The translations under genes and the position numbers were made by a program. Of a DNA stretch of 64,000 bases, positions 1 to 6,376 are shown one piece after another (positions within the stretch are counted from its first letter, which is position 1; every line of letters starts with the position of its first letter). The notes beneath the pieces were generated by a model. That model saw only the letters and a program-made list of their open reading frames with translations. It did not search any database and was not told where the DNA came from. The stretch covers positions 1 to 64,000 of the forward strand of contig JAJYYA010000021.1 of NCBI GenBank assembly GCA_021801345.1, written 5' to 3'. This DNA is from Nitrospirota bacterium (lineage in GTDB: Bacteria; Nitrospirota; Leptospirillia; Leptospirillales; Leptospirillaceae).

Positions 1-94
1 TCCCTCCGAATACTTGAAGATGTTTGATGAAAGAAAGAGATGAATGAGTGAGTGCCTCTTGTTTCGCCACTCTCCCATGAGGTAAGATTATCCC

Positions 95-529
95 ATGTTT
101 GACACTCACACGTACGTCAAAAAGCTTGAATTGGCTGGGTTCACCGAAACTCAGGCCGAAGTCCAGGTCGAGGCTCTTTCTGCGGTCTTGGAAGAGATCA
201 AGGAGACGCTTGCGACAAAGGACGATCTTCTGATTATGGAAGAACGCCTGACCGGGCAGAATCGTTCTTTGGAAGAACGTCTGACCGGGCAGATGAATAC
301 GCGCTTTGCCCAGATGGATGCCCAAATTCACTCCTTGGAGGAACGCCTGACCGGGCAGATGAATACGCGCTTTGCCCAGATGGATGCCCAAATTCACTCC
401 TTGGAGGAACGCCTGACCGGACAACTGAAAAGTGCCATCGCCGAGTCTCAAAACACGACCCTGAAATGGATTGTCGGTCTTTTTGTGACGCTTCTCGGTG
501 TCTTTATTGCCCTCCTCAAGATTCACTAA
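95..529 (+). CDS. Hendecad-repeat coiled-coil membrane protein (DUF1640-like), copy A
   Basis: This is a 144-residue protein. Residues 1-47 are a conserved head starting MFDTHTYVKKLELAGF. Residues 48-112 are about six 11-residue units alternating EERLTGQMN-type and TRFAQMDAQIH-type, the periodicity of a hendecad coiled coil. The C-terminus is one hydrophobic segment (WIVGLFVTLLGVFIALL), so the rod is probably anchored by its tail. The architecture resembles DUF1640 proteins and Borrelia Bdr proteins (family knowledge). The ATG follows GAGGTAAG with about nine bases between. The function is unknown; oligomerisation at the inner membrane is an inference. A paralogue at 2589-3056 shares the head and anchor but has a different number of repeats. 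Confidence 0.8.
   Translation: MFDTHTYVKKLELAGFTETQAEVQVEALSAVLEEIKETLATKDDLLIMEERLTGQNRSLEERLTGQMNTRFAQMDAQIHSLEERLTGQMNTRFAQMDAQIHSLEERLTGQLKSAIAESQNTTLKWIVGLFVTLLGVFIALLKIH
236..430 (+). repeat. 33/66-bp in-frame tandem repeat
   Basis: Bases 269-334 and 335-400 are nearly identical 66-base units, each made of two 33-base halves that encode 11 residues apiece. Partial units precede and follow them. The array stays in frame with the coiled-coil gene, so gain or loss of a unit changes rod length without breaking the protein. Confidence 0.85.
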
Positions 530-835
530 TTCTCTTTGATCCCTCGTTCCAGGTCTCTTCGTTCTACAATCCATGAACCATTTCCGTCGAGGTTACTTTC
601 GCCACCATTCTTTCCGATGTTTCTCGATCCAGCCTTTCGGAATGGAATCCATTCGGGCCTGCCACCCTTCCCCAGGCGCGCGGAAGTCGTCTGCCACTCC
701 CCGGCAGATGAGCCGGGTCGCATCCCTCAGATCTGCCCATTCGAACAATTCGGCCGATTTCTTGCTGTTTTTGGTCGTGGAAGACGTTTCCACATTGAGA
801 TTCTGGATGGCCTTGTGCAGTCCTGACCGGCAAGG
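530..835. other. Intergenic stretch with possible recombinase tail on the minus strand
   Basis: The left part (to about 611) is the end of direct repeat A. The rest lies between two convergent genes. I see no terminator or promoter. On the minus strand it contains an open frame that continues the recombinase frame beyond its TGA stop; see the 593-793 entry. Confidence 0.5.
593..793 (-). CDS. Possible small ORF or severed C-terminal tail of the recombinase
   Basis: The open frame is 66 codons from a GTG at 793, and 81 codons if read from just after the TGA at 836-838. It lies in the same frame as the recombinase. The translation looks protein-like, with a charged tryptophan-rich end (EWADLRDATRLICRG, then IEKHRKEWWRK). 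No clear ribosome binding site precedes the GTG. It could be a real small gene, a former C-terminus cut off by a nonsense mutation, or chance. I do not recognise a family. Confidence 0.3.
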   Translation of the reverse strand: METSSTTKNSKKSAELFEWADLRDATRLICRGVADDFRAPGEGWQARMDSIPKGWIEKHRKEWWRK

Positions 836-2293
836 TCAACAGGAACTTCCCCCATTGTCCAGGGGAATAACGAGGATCACCTCTCCGGGAGTTTTTTGCC
901 CTGACGTCAGGTAATCCGGAGAGATCTCGTTTGCCGCCAGGCTTCCCTCTTCCTTTTTTTCGGCCTTTCCTGAAAAGTCGAGGGGGCGAGTCGCCGGAAA
1001 GAGCCCATTGATTATCGCAGTGCCATCAATCTTCCCCGCCGCATCCTCGCCGGAATCAAAGATATGCTCCTGGATCCTCTCCGAACACTTGTTCCATGCG
1101 CTCACGGGGATGAACATGTAGTTCCTGGCGATCACTCCGACCGCCACATGGCAGGTGAGGTAGTTGGCGAGATTGGCGTCGCCGCAGACCTGGATTGCGG
1201 CCGAGGTGTAAAGCTTCCTGAGGTCGTGGGGGGAGAGGGGCCTTTGCCCGGAAAGCTCCGGGTACTTCGCCGCAAGCCGTTCGAGGATCCGGAGCGAGAC
1301 TCCCCGGATATCACGGATCCGGAACAGGGGGCGGTCGCTCTCCGGACCGGGCGGGGTCATGTGTACGACCTGTTGGAGAGTCTTCCTGAACAAGGGGGGC
1401 ACGGGGAGGATGTAGTCTCTCCGGTTTTTTGTCTCCTTGAGCGAGATCACGAGATCGTTGGCATTGACAAAACTCAGATGGCCCGGTGTCAGTCGCTTTC
1501 CATCGCCATGGCGCATCCCGGTCAGAAGAAGGAAGAGCGCGAATCCGGCCGCATCGCGCACGCGGGGATTGACGTCGGGGTCCTGGTTCAGGCGGAAGGC
1601 TTCTCGACCCCAGTCAGCGACAACGGAGGGATTCATGTAGTAAGCCGGCGGAAGCTCCCGGACGCGATCCCGGGAATGAAGGGCCTTCCGGCGGGGATTG
1701 CTGAAGGGATTCTCTCCGGAAAAGAGCTTGATGTCTTTCATGTAGTTGAAGATCGCCCGAAGGATCCTGATCGTGGTATTTCGGACCGTCTCCCCCCGGA
1801 ATCGCTCCCGGCTATCATCCCGGACCTGGACGATCCCGTTTGATATGCCGATGGCCGTCCTTTCGTCGAATGTTGCGAGCGGATGGTCGAGATAGCCGGC
1901 GCAATAGCGCGTGACGGTGTATCGGATATCCTTGACGGTCCTCGGCCGAAGAAGAGTTTTCTTGGCTTCGACATAGGTTTCGAGGGCTTCCCCGAGGGTC
2001 AACGAGTCCTTTGGGTGGGAAGGGGGGAGAGTGGAAGCGGAAGGATCGGAGATCTCCTGTCGTCTTGAGAGGATCTCGGAGGCCCGGAGGCGGGCCTCCG
2101 CCACGGAGATATCGGGAAAGCGTCCGATCATGTAGTGGATCTGCTCTCCCTCCTCGCGATAGCGGACCATGAAGCTCTTTTCCCTGACCGTCAGACGAAC
2201 ATAGAGGCCCGGGCAGGTCGTATCGTAAATGTCGGTAAAACCTCCGGAGACAAAGAGAGTCTCTATCAGGGAGTCGGTCAGGGGGCCTTCCAG
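836..2293 (-). CDS. Tyrosine recombinase/integrase, apparent CTG start
   Basis: This is a phage-type integrase that would carry out site-specific strand exchange through a tyrosine nucleophile. The catalytic set is visible in order: Arg in TGMRHGD, Lys in LKETKNRRDY, HDLR, a His in LTCHVAVG and Tyr in ARNYMF. The first ATG (2170) cuts the N-terminal domain in half. Upstream the frame stays open to 2408 and encodes an integrase-like start (LTDSLIETL, then GLYVRL). No ATG, GTG or TTG occurs there. A CTG at 2293-2291 lies four bases after a full AAGGAGG (2304-2298), so I chose it, giving about 485 residues. A start at 2170 or a broken 5' end are the alternatives. It is flanked by direct repeats of the coiled-coil gene; no attachment site is recognised. 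Confidence 0.75.
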   Translation of the reverse strand: MEGPLTDSLIETLFVSGGFTDIYDTTCPGLYVRLTVREKSFMVRYREEGEQIHYMIGRFPDISVAEARLRASEILSRRQEISDPSASTLPPSHPKDSLTLGEALETYVEAKKTLLRPRTVKDIRYTVTRYCAGYLDHPLATFDERTAIGISNGIVQVRDDSRERFRGETVRNTTIRILRAIFNYMKDIKLFSGENPFSNPRRKALHSRDRVRELPPAYYMNPSVVADWGREAFRLNQDPDVNPRVRDAAGFALFLLLTGMRHGDGKRLTPGHLSFVNANDLVISLKETKNRRDYILPVPPLFRKTLQQVVHMTPPGPESDRPLFRIRDIRGVSLRILERLAAKYPELSGQRPLSPHDLRKLYTSAAIQVCGDANLANYLTCHVAVGVIARNYMFIPVSAWNKCSERIQEHIFDSGEDAAGKIDGTAIINGLFPATRPLDFSGKAEKKEEGSLAANEISPDYLTSGQKTPGEVILVIPLDNGGSSC

Positions 2294-2297
2294 GGAT

Positions 2298-2304
2298 CCT
2301 CCTT
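2298..2304 (-). promoter_or_regulatory. Shine-Dalgarno that suggests the CTG start
   Basis: The minus strand reads AAGGAGG, a full match to the anti-SD, with four bases before an in-frame CTG. The later ATG at 2170 has no comparable site. This is the main reason for extending the recombinase gene. Confidence 0.5.
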
Positions 2305-2588
2305 GGGGGACGGAGATGTCGGCGAAAGGAGGAGCTTCTTCCTGTTGCTCAGCGTCAGAGAGAGCGACTGATTGCCGTTCCTTCGCAAGAACAGGGACGC
2401 AGGATCCTCAGAGGAAGACTAACCCAGGCCATGGCCCGGATGCAATCCTGTCGGTTTTTTTCCTGTGGGGATGACGATAAGATCCTTTTTCGTGATGACG
2501 GCAGAGGAGAAAGACGCTGAGGTCAAACGATCATGAGTCGCTCGGTTCCCCCTTGTCTCGCCGCTCTCCCATGAGGTAAGATTATCCC

Positions 2589-3056
2589 ATGTTTGACACT
2601 CACACGTACGTCAAAAAGCTTGAATTGGCCGGGTTCACCGAAACTCAGGCCGAAGTCCAGGTCGAGGCTCTTTCTGCGGTCCTGGAAGAGATCAAGGAGA
2701 CGCTTGCGACAAAGGACGATCTTCTCATTATGGAGGAACGTCAGTCTGGGCAGATGCGCTCTCTGGAGGAACGTCAGGCCGGGCAGATGCGCTCTCTGGA
2801 AGAACGTCAGGCCGGGCAGATGCGCTCTCTGGAAGAACGCCTGACCGGGCAGATGAATACTCGCTTTGCGCAGGTGGATGCCCAAATTCATTCTCTGGAG
2901 GAACGCCTGACCGGGCAGATGCGCTCTCTGGAGGAACGCCTGACCGGGCAACTGAGAAGTGCCATCGCCGAGTCTCAAAACACGACCCTGAAGTGGATTG
3001 TCGGTCTTTTTGTGACGCTCCTCGGTGTCTTTATCGCGCTGCTCAAGATTCACTGA
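2589..3056 (+). CDS. Hendecad-repeat coiled-coil membrane protein (DUF1640-like), copy B
   Basis: This 155-residue paralogue of the 95-529 protein has an identical N-terminal head and an identical C-terminal membrane segment. The rod has about seven 11-residue units in a different order: several Q-rich units (LEERQAGQMR) come before the LTGQMN, VDAQIH and LTGQLR units. The two proteins therefore differ almost only in repeat number and type, which suggests duplication followed by slippage within the 33-base array. The ATG has the same upstream GAGGTAAG. No function can be assigned; membrane-tethered oligomer formation is an inference from the sequence pattern. Confidence 0.8.
   Translation: MFDTHTYVKKLELAGFTETQAEVQVEALSAVLEEIKETLATKDDLLIMEERQSGQMRSLEERQAGQMRSLEERQAGQMRSLEERLTGQMNTRFAQVDAQIHSLEERLTGQMRSLEERLTGQLRSAIAESQNTTLKWIVGLFVTLLGVFIALLKIH
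2730..2957 (+). repeat. 33-bp in-frame tandem repeat, variant array
   Basis: About seven 33-base units encode xLEERxxGQMx-type undecapeptides. Three consecutive units are nearly identical (ctggaagaacgtcaggccgg type). Compared with copy A, the order and number of unit types differ. Confidence 0.85.
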
Positions 3057-3329
3057 ACCTTTTCGATCCCCTTATTCCCGGGACCTTCTTCGCCACTTCG
3101 CGAACCATTTTCGCTGAGGCTTCTTTCTTCCCCCATTCTGACCACTGAGGCGGCTAAAAAAGACTAAACAATCCTTGTCCGACCGAGCCTTTGCCACCGG
3201 AACGCGTTCTCCCCCACCGGTAAGGTTGAGGAGGGGCGTTCCCAAGCGTCATCGAGCCGTGATCCGTTCTCCTGAACTTGTTCGAACCGCTTTATTTCTG
3301 CTCGAAATTATCCACCAGAAACGTGGGTC
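3057..3329. other. Intergenic, flank of the IS607-like element
   Basis: The left part (to about 3139) belongs to direct repeat B. The remainder has no convincing gene on either strand and probably includes the DNA next to the right end of the IS element. Confidence 0.4.
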
Positions 3330-3330
3330 A

Positions 3331-3420
3331 GGTTCCTGCTTCGCAGAGGGCCTTATTGCGCCGTTCTCCACAGGCTTGACTTCCGGAGGAACTCTCCGTA
3401 GGACCGCGATGCGCGGTCAA
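3331..3420 (-). ncRNA. Candidate omega-RNA / right end of the tnpB element
   Basis: TnpB proteins use a guide RNA made from the 3' end of tnpB and the element's right end (established for IS200/IS605 and IS607 TnpB). Here a perfect hairpin (7-base arms gaccgcg/cgcggtc, 3402-3418) overlaps the tnpB stop. A second stem rich in TCC/GGA follows, and then GAAGCAGGAACC at 3342-3331. Limits and function are inferred. Confidence 0.3.
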
Positions 3421-4569
3421 TCCGACGGCCGAAGATTCCTGGCCGCGTTCACGTCCCGATCATGGATCGTTCCGCAATCCGGGCAGATCCATTGCCGGAC
3501 GGAGAGCGGCATTTTGTCCTGGACTGCTCCGCACTCCGAGCAAGTCTTGCTCGACGGGAACCACCGGTCTGCGACAACCACCCGTCCACCACGTCGTTCG
3601 GCCTTATACTCCAGCTTGCCTCCGGAACTCGAAAAAACTCATGTCGGCGATGGACCGGGCCAGACGGCGATTCTTCAGCATCCCGCGCACATTCAGACTC
3701 TCGATTCCGATGGTATCGAATCGACCTGTAAGATCCGTCGTCAGTTTGTGCAAAGCGTCTTGCCGGATATTGGCAATCCGGGCATGGAGCCGGGACAGCT
3801 TGGCCCTGGCCTTTTTCGCGTTCTCCGACACCGGTAGACGCACTCCTTTCGGGAGGGGCGCATCGGGGGTCAGTCCCATTTTCATCTTTGCGGCCTTGTG
3901 CTTGCGAGACAGGCTCCGGGAAAGCCGCCTCTGTCGCTTGATCAGAGCCCGGTGCGGTTTTGGACCGATGACTTTCTCCCCCGTGGAAAGCGTCGCCAGC
4001 GCCGTGATCCCAAGATCGACTCCGACCGCGCCTTGGTTTTCGGCGGGTCTTTTGGATCGATCTTCCCATTCGACGGCAAGACTGACAAACCAGCGGTCGA
4101 CCACACGGGAGACGGTAGCCGACTGAATCTTTCCGGAGAATCGAAGGGATTCGTTCATCCGGACCCATCCGAGAAGTGGAATTCGGATCTTCCGGTCCCG
4201 GACTTCGAATTGGTCATTCGTGAGACTAAAACTGTCGTGAACGCCTTTCCTGTGAAACTGCGGACACTGGCTTCGACCTTCAAAGAAGTTCCTGAAGGCG
4301 TCCCCCAACTGGATGATCACCATCTGCGGGGCGTTCTTCGTGACTTCCAGCATCCAAGGGAACTTTTCCCGCTTGAGGGCGTTGAGCTGCCGACGGAGAG
4401 CGGTCTCTGATGGTTTGGGAAGAGAGGGATCGGCCTTGTGCGCATGGTATTGCCGGTTCCACTCGGCCAATGCCCAGTTGTACGCGAAACGGGCGACTCC
4501 GCACGCCTTCCGGAAATACGTCTCCTGAGCATCGTTGGGATCGAGATGGATCTTGTGGGCAACGATCAT
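3417..4569 (-). pseudogene. tnpB: tnpB, RNA-guided nuclease of the IS607 element, single frameshift
   Basis: TnpB is the RuvC-type, RNA-guided endonuclease ancestral to Cas12. The first frame (3604-4569, 321 residues) holds the N-terminal region and RuvC I (GVDLGITALATL) and RuvC II (IGIESLNVRGM). It stops early after EFRRQAGV. Skipping one base near 3617-3624 restores the expected continuation EYKAERRGG. After that come the zinc finger CSEC...CPDC and the final RuvC aspartate in HDRDVNAARN, ending at 3417. All catalytic residues thus survive, split across two frames. The start overlaps the tnpA stop. The frameshift could be a recent mutation, programmed frameshifting or a sequencing error. 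As read, the truncated product lacks RuvC III and should be inactive. Confidence 0.85.
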
Positions 4570-5192
4570 TCTTTGGCCTCTTCGACAGACTTCCTGATTC
4601 CGTCCAGCAGCTTCCGGTTCTTGTGACTACGACTCCCGTAGAGCCGGGCCGAAAAAACCGAGACGATTTCCAAGACATCCTCCGCCAAGTCTTCCTCGAA
4701 TGTCATGTCCTCGCCCTGGTTGAGGATGACCACCTCGACCTTCTTGGCCTCGCAGATAGCAAACACCAGTTCGGCCCCGAAGCGCAACAACCGGCCCTTG
4801 TGGGTGATGACCAGACGCCCCACTTGTTCCGCGATGATGTCGTTCAAAAGGCGCTTCAAGCCTTTCTTGTGAGTGTTCATCCCTGAACCGAGATCTGAAA
4901 TGACTTCGAAGGTCCAGCCTTGACGTGCACAGTACAGTTCTAAAACCTGTTTCTGTCGTTCCAGATCGTCTTTCTGGTCGTGGCTCGACACGCGGGCATA
5001 GGCGACAGTTTTTCGGGCGGACTCGTCCGACGTCCGGAACCACTCCGGGCGCAACTTCGCCAGGTCGTACCGGCGATGCCCGCCCGCCGTGTGCTCGGGC
5101 ACCAGTTTTCCGCTCACTTCCCAACGCCGAAGCGTCGTCACGGAGACGCCCAGGGATTTTGCTGCATCACTTATTCCTACTAATCTCTCCAT
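4566..5192 (-). CDS. tnpA: IS607-family transposase TnpA (serine recombinase with MerR-like HTH)
   Basis: This 208-residue protein begins with a MerR-type helix-turn-helix (residues about 5-50, SDAAKSLGVSVTTLRRWEVSGKL). A small serine-recombinase catalytic domain follows, with the nucleophile region YARVSSHDQKDDLERQ and the arginine-containing motif KGRLLRFG. It is predicted to excise and integrate the element through a serine-DNA intermediate, without target duplication. The length and domain order are those of IS607 OrfA. It overlaps tnpB by four bases, which implies translational coupling. The reading frame is intact, so the element could still move even though tnpB is broken. Confidence 0.9.
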   Translation of the reverse strand: MERLVGISDAAKSLGVSVTTLRRWEVSGKLVPEHTAGGHRRYDLAKLRPEWFRTSDESARKTVAYARVSSHDQKDDLERQKQVLELYCARQGWTFEVISDLGSGMNTHKKGLKRLLNDIIAEQVGRLVITHKGRLLRFGAELVFAICEAKKVEVVILNQGEDMTFEEDLAEDVLEIVSVFSARLYGSRSHKNRKLLDGIRKSVEEAKE

Positions 5193-5199
5193 AGTGAAT

Positions 5200-5228
5200 A
5201 GTTTAGATTAATTTAGATCATATTTCAA
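5200..5228 (-). promoter_or_regulatory. tnpA promoter with TTTAGAT direct repeats
   Basis: On the minus strand, TTGAAA (5228-5223) and TAAACT (5205-5200) are separated by 17 bases, directly upstream of tnpA. The plus-strand heptamer tttagat occurs at 5202-5208 and again at 5212-5218, ten bases apart, so both face the same side of the helix. Binding of TnpA here and self-repression are inferences. Confidence 0.5.
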
Positions 5229-5352
5229 GAAAACTGTTTATCCCCTCCCTGCCATTTTCTTATCAGCCTAGAATACAGGGGCGACAAGTGCGTGCCCCGG
5301 CGCTTTTTCTTCCGTGCTTCGCACGATCTTTTCGGGGGATTCCGGGAGGGAG

Positions 5353-5739
5353 TCACACAAGAAGGATGAAGTCGCCATAACGGGCCAGCTGACTGTCGTG
5401 TGTCATCAGAATGAGGGGCTCGCTCAATGCCTGGGCGACAAGGATGCGGTCGAAAGGATCCGGGTGCAGGGAGGGGAGCTCTTCAACTTTTGCCGCATGT
5501 TCCGGAGAGACGGGGAGAAACCGGTAACCCGATTTGCGAAAATGATGCAGAGACTCAGCGCCTGAAACCGGCATGGTCTCCCTCTTCAATGTGTGCTTAA
5601 TAGAGATCTCCCAGACCGTAGCCGCACTGATGTAGATGGCATTTTTCGGGTCGAGGATCAGATCGCAGGCTTTGGAAGGGAGCCGGGGATCATCGACTAT
5701 TGCCCAAAGAGCGATGTGGGTGTCCAGCAAAAGTCTCAA
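5353..5739 (-). CDS. vapC: PIN-domain toxin (VapC family)
   Basis: This 128-residue PIN-domain protein is a predicted metal-dependent ribonuclease toxin. The acidic residues of the PIN fold are visible: Asp in LLDTH near the N-terminus, Glu in VWEISIK, Asp in HPDPFDRILVAQA and Asp in MTHDSQ. It begins inside the last codons of the upstream antitoxin gene (four-base ATGA overlap), which fits a co-translated type II toxin-antitoxin pair. The cellular RNA target cannot be read from the sequence. Confidence 0.88.
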   Translation of the reverse strand: MRLLLDTHIALWAIVDDPRLPSKACDLILDPKNAIYISAATVWEISIKHTLKRETMPVSGAESLHHFRKSGYRFLPVSPEHAAKVEELPSLHPDPFDRILVAQALSEPLILMTHDSQLARYGDFILLV

Positions 5740-5984
5740 GGCTGTGGAAGGCCATGAAAGGAGGCAGCAATGGCTTCGTTTTCCTCATCGATGTTGTCCG
5801 GGATGTAAAACAGGCCTTTGGCTACGCCGATTCGGCGGGAGGGCGGCATCTCGTCAAGTCCGACAAGTTTGGCAATGGGATGTCCATGTCTTGCAATGAC
5901 GATCTCTTTTTCGGAGCCGGCCTCCAGTTCCGCGACCAGTCTCGACAGATGTGTTTTTGCTTCAAAGATCTGGACAATCTTCAC
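5736..5984 (-). CDS. vapB: Phd/YefM-like antitoxin
   Basis: This is the cognate antitoxin of the PIN toxin. The fold signature is KIVQIFEAKTHLSRLVAELEAG, followed by EIVIARHGHPIAKL, typical of the Phd/YefM DNA-binding N-terminus. The C-terminal part (IPDNIDEENEAIAASFHG) is the probable toxin-neutralising tail. I chose the GTG at 5984 because family members start at this motif. A GTG at 6041 would add 19 unconserved residues and lies right next to AAAGGA, so it cannot be excluded. The gene overlaps the toxin gene by four bases. Confidence 0.8.
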   Translation of the reverse strand: MKIVQIFEAKTHLSRLVAELEAGSEKEIVIARHGHPIAKLVGLDEMPPSRRIGVAKGLFYIPDNIDEENEAIAASFHGLPQP

Positions 5985-6065
5985 TGTTTTTGCGGGAAGC
6001 CCCGAAGACTTGTCCGGGGGGGATAGCGCCTCTCCCGCCACTCCTTTATCTTTGCTATCTTGTAA

Positions 6066-6102
6066 GAATTGTCCGGACCTTGAGAGGCCGACTCCACAAT
6101 TC
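6066..6102. promoter_or_regulatory. Possible operator of the toxin-antitoxin operon
   Basis: The arms gaattgt (6066-6072) and acaattc (6096-6102) are perfect inverted repeats upstream of the antitoxin start. Type II antitoxins usually repress their own promoter through such dyads (family knowledge). No strong -35/-10 pair could be assigned. Confidence 0.35.
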
Positions 6103-6376
6103 CTTTAATATGGTCTGGTCTGGTTTGACTCTATTGCATGACCTCTTTAGTCTACTTCATTTCGGAGACAAGTCAAGGCGGCGCTCGCGCCCTTGATCGT
6201 GGCTCCACCGAGGAGTGACTGTCTGATGGGGTAGTGGGGGCTGTTGCAAAGCTCTCTTTCGGGGGTGACAAGTCTCTGGGGAAAGGCGGGAGCAAAGAGT
6301 GCTCGCTGTATCACCGGCTCCCGGAGAGCTTCGATGAAAAAGGGAGGAGCGTCGGAGATGGCTCGTGAAGCAACGC
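6103..6376. other. Spacer between toxin-antitoxin operon and treS
   Basis: I see no gene supported by start, ribosome site and composition. The minus-strand frame here is only the out-of-frame extension of a shadow frame inside treS. At 6239-6250 the plus strand reads gggctgttgcaa, which resembles the termini of some insertion sequences, but there is no partner terminus or transposase. Confidence 0.35.

Larger units (their letters stand above)
59..611. repeat. Long direct repeat, copy A
   Basis: This block begins about 36 bases before the first coiled-coil gene and ends about 80 bases after its stop. It matches 2553-3139 closely, including the shared upstream string ctctcccatgaggtaagatt and the downstream string gaaccatttt/gaaccatttc. 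The two copies point the same way and bracket the tyrosine recombinase gene. Boundaries were set by eye and are approximate. Copy A is one 33-base coding unit shorter than copy B. Confidence 0.75.
2553..3139. repeat. Long direct repeat, copy B
   Basis: Second copy of the block at 59-611, in the same orientation, about 2.5 kb downstream. It contains the second coiled-coil gene plus matching flanks (ctctcccatgaggtaagatt upstream, and a similar tail of roughly 80 bases downstream). Homologous recombination between the copies would delete the recombinase gene. Limits are approximate. Confidence 0.75.
3325..5230 (-). mobile_element. IS607-family insertion sequence (tnpA + broken tnpB)
   Basis: A serine-recombinase tnpA overlaps a tnpB by four bases (ATGA), the standard IS607 gene order. 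The left end is placed just beyond the tnpA promoter with its TTTAGAT repeats. The right end is placed near the minus-strand sequence GAAGCAGGAACC (3342-3331), which resembles the conserved tail after many tnpB genes. IS607 elements have no terminal inverted repeats and make no target duplication, so exact ends cannot be read from one copy. Confidence 0.7.

Noticed and set aside
836-838. UGA as a selenocysteine codon in the integrase
   Set aside because: No SECIS-like hairpin was recognised right after the UGA, and selenoprotein integrases are not known. Nonsense mutation or a separate small gene is more likely.
236-2957. Repeat arrays as a CRISPR or diversity-generating element
   Set aside because: Units are contiguous and in frame with no unique spacers, and no cas gene or reverse transcriptase is present.
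4627-5124. Second open frame within tnpA
   Set aside because: It is a shifted shadow with Arg/Gly-rich composition; the serine-recombinase frame is unambiguous.
5281-5320. GGGGC/GCCCC stem followed by ttttt as a terminator
   Set aside because: It is on the plus strand, where no gene ends. The nearby vapC is on the other strand, and the T run is separated from the stem by five GC-rich bases.
6239-6250. IS terminus-like gggctgttgcaa
   Set aside because: Only one short match, with no inverted partner, target duplication or transposase nearby.
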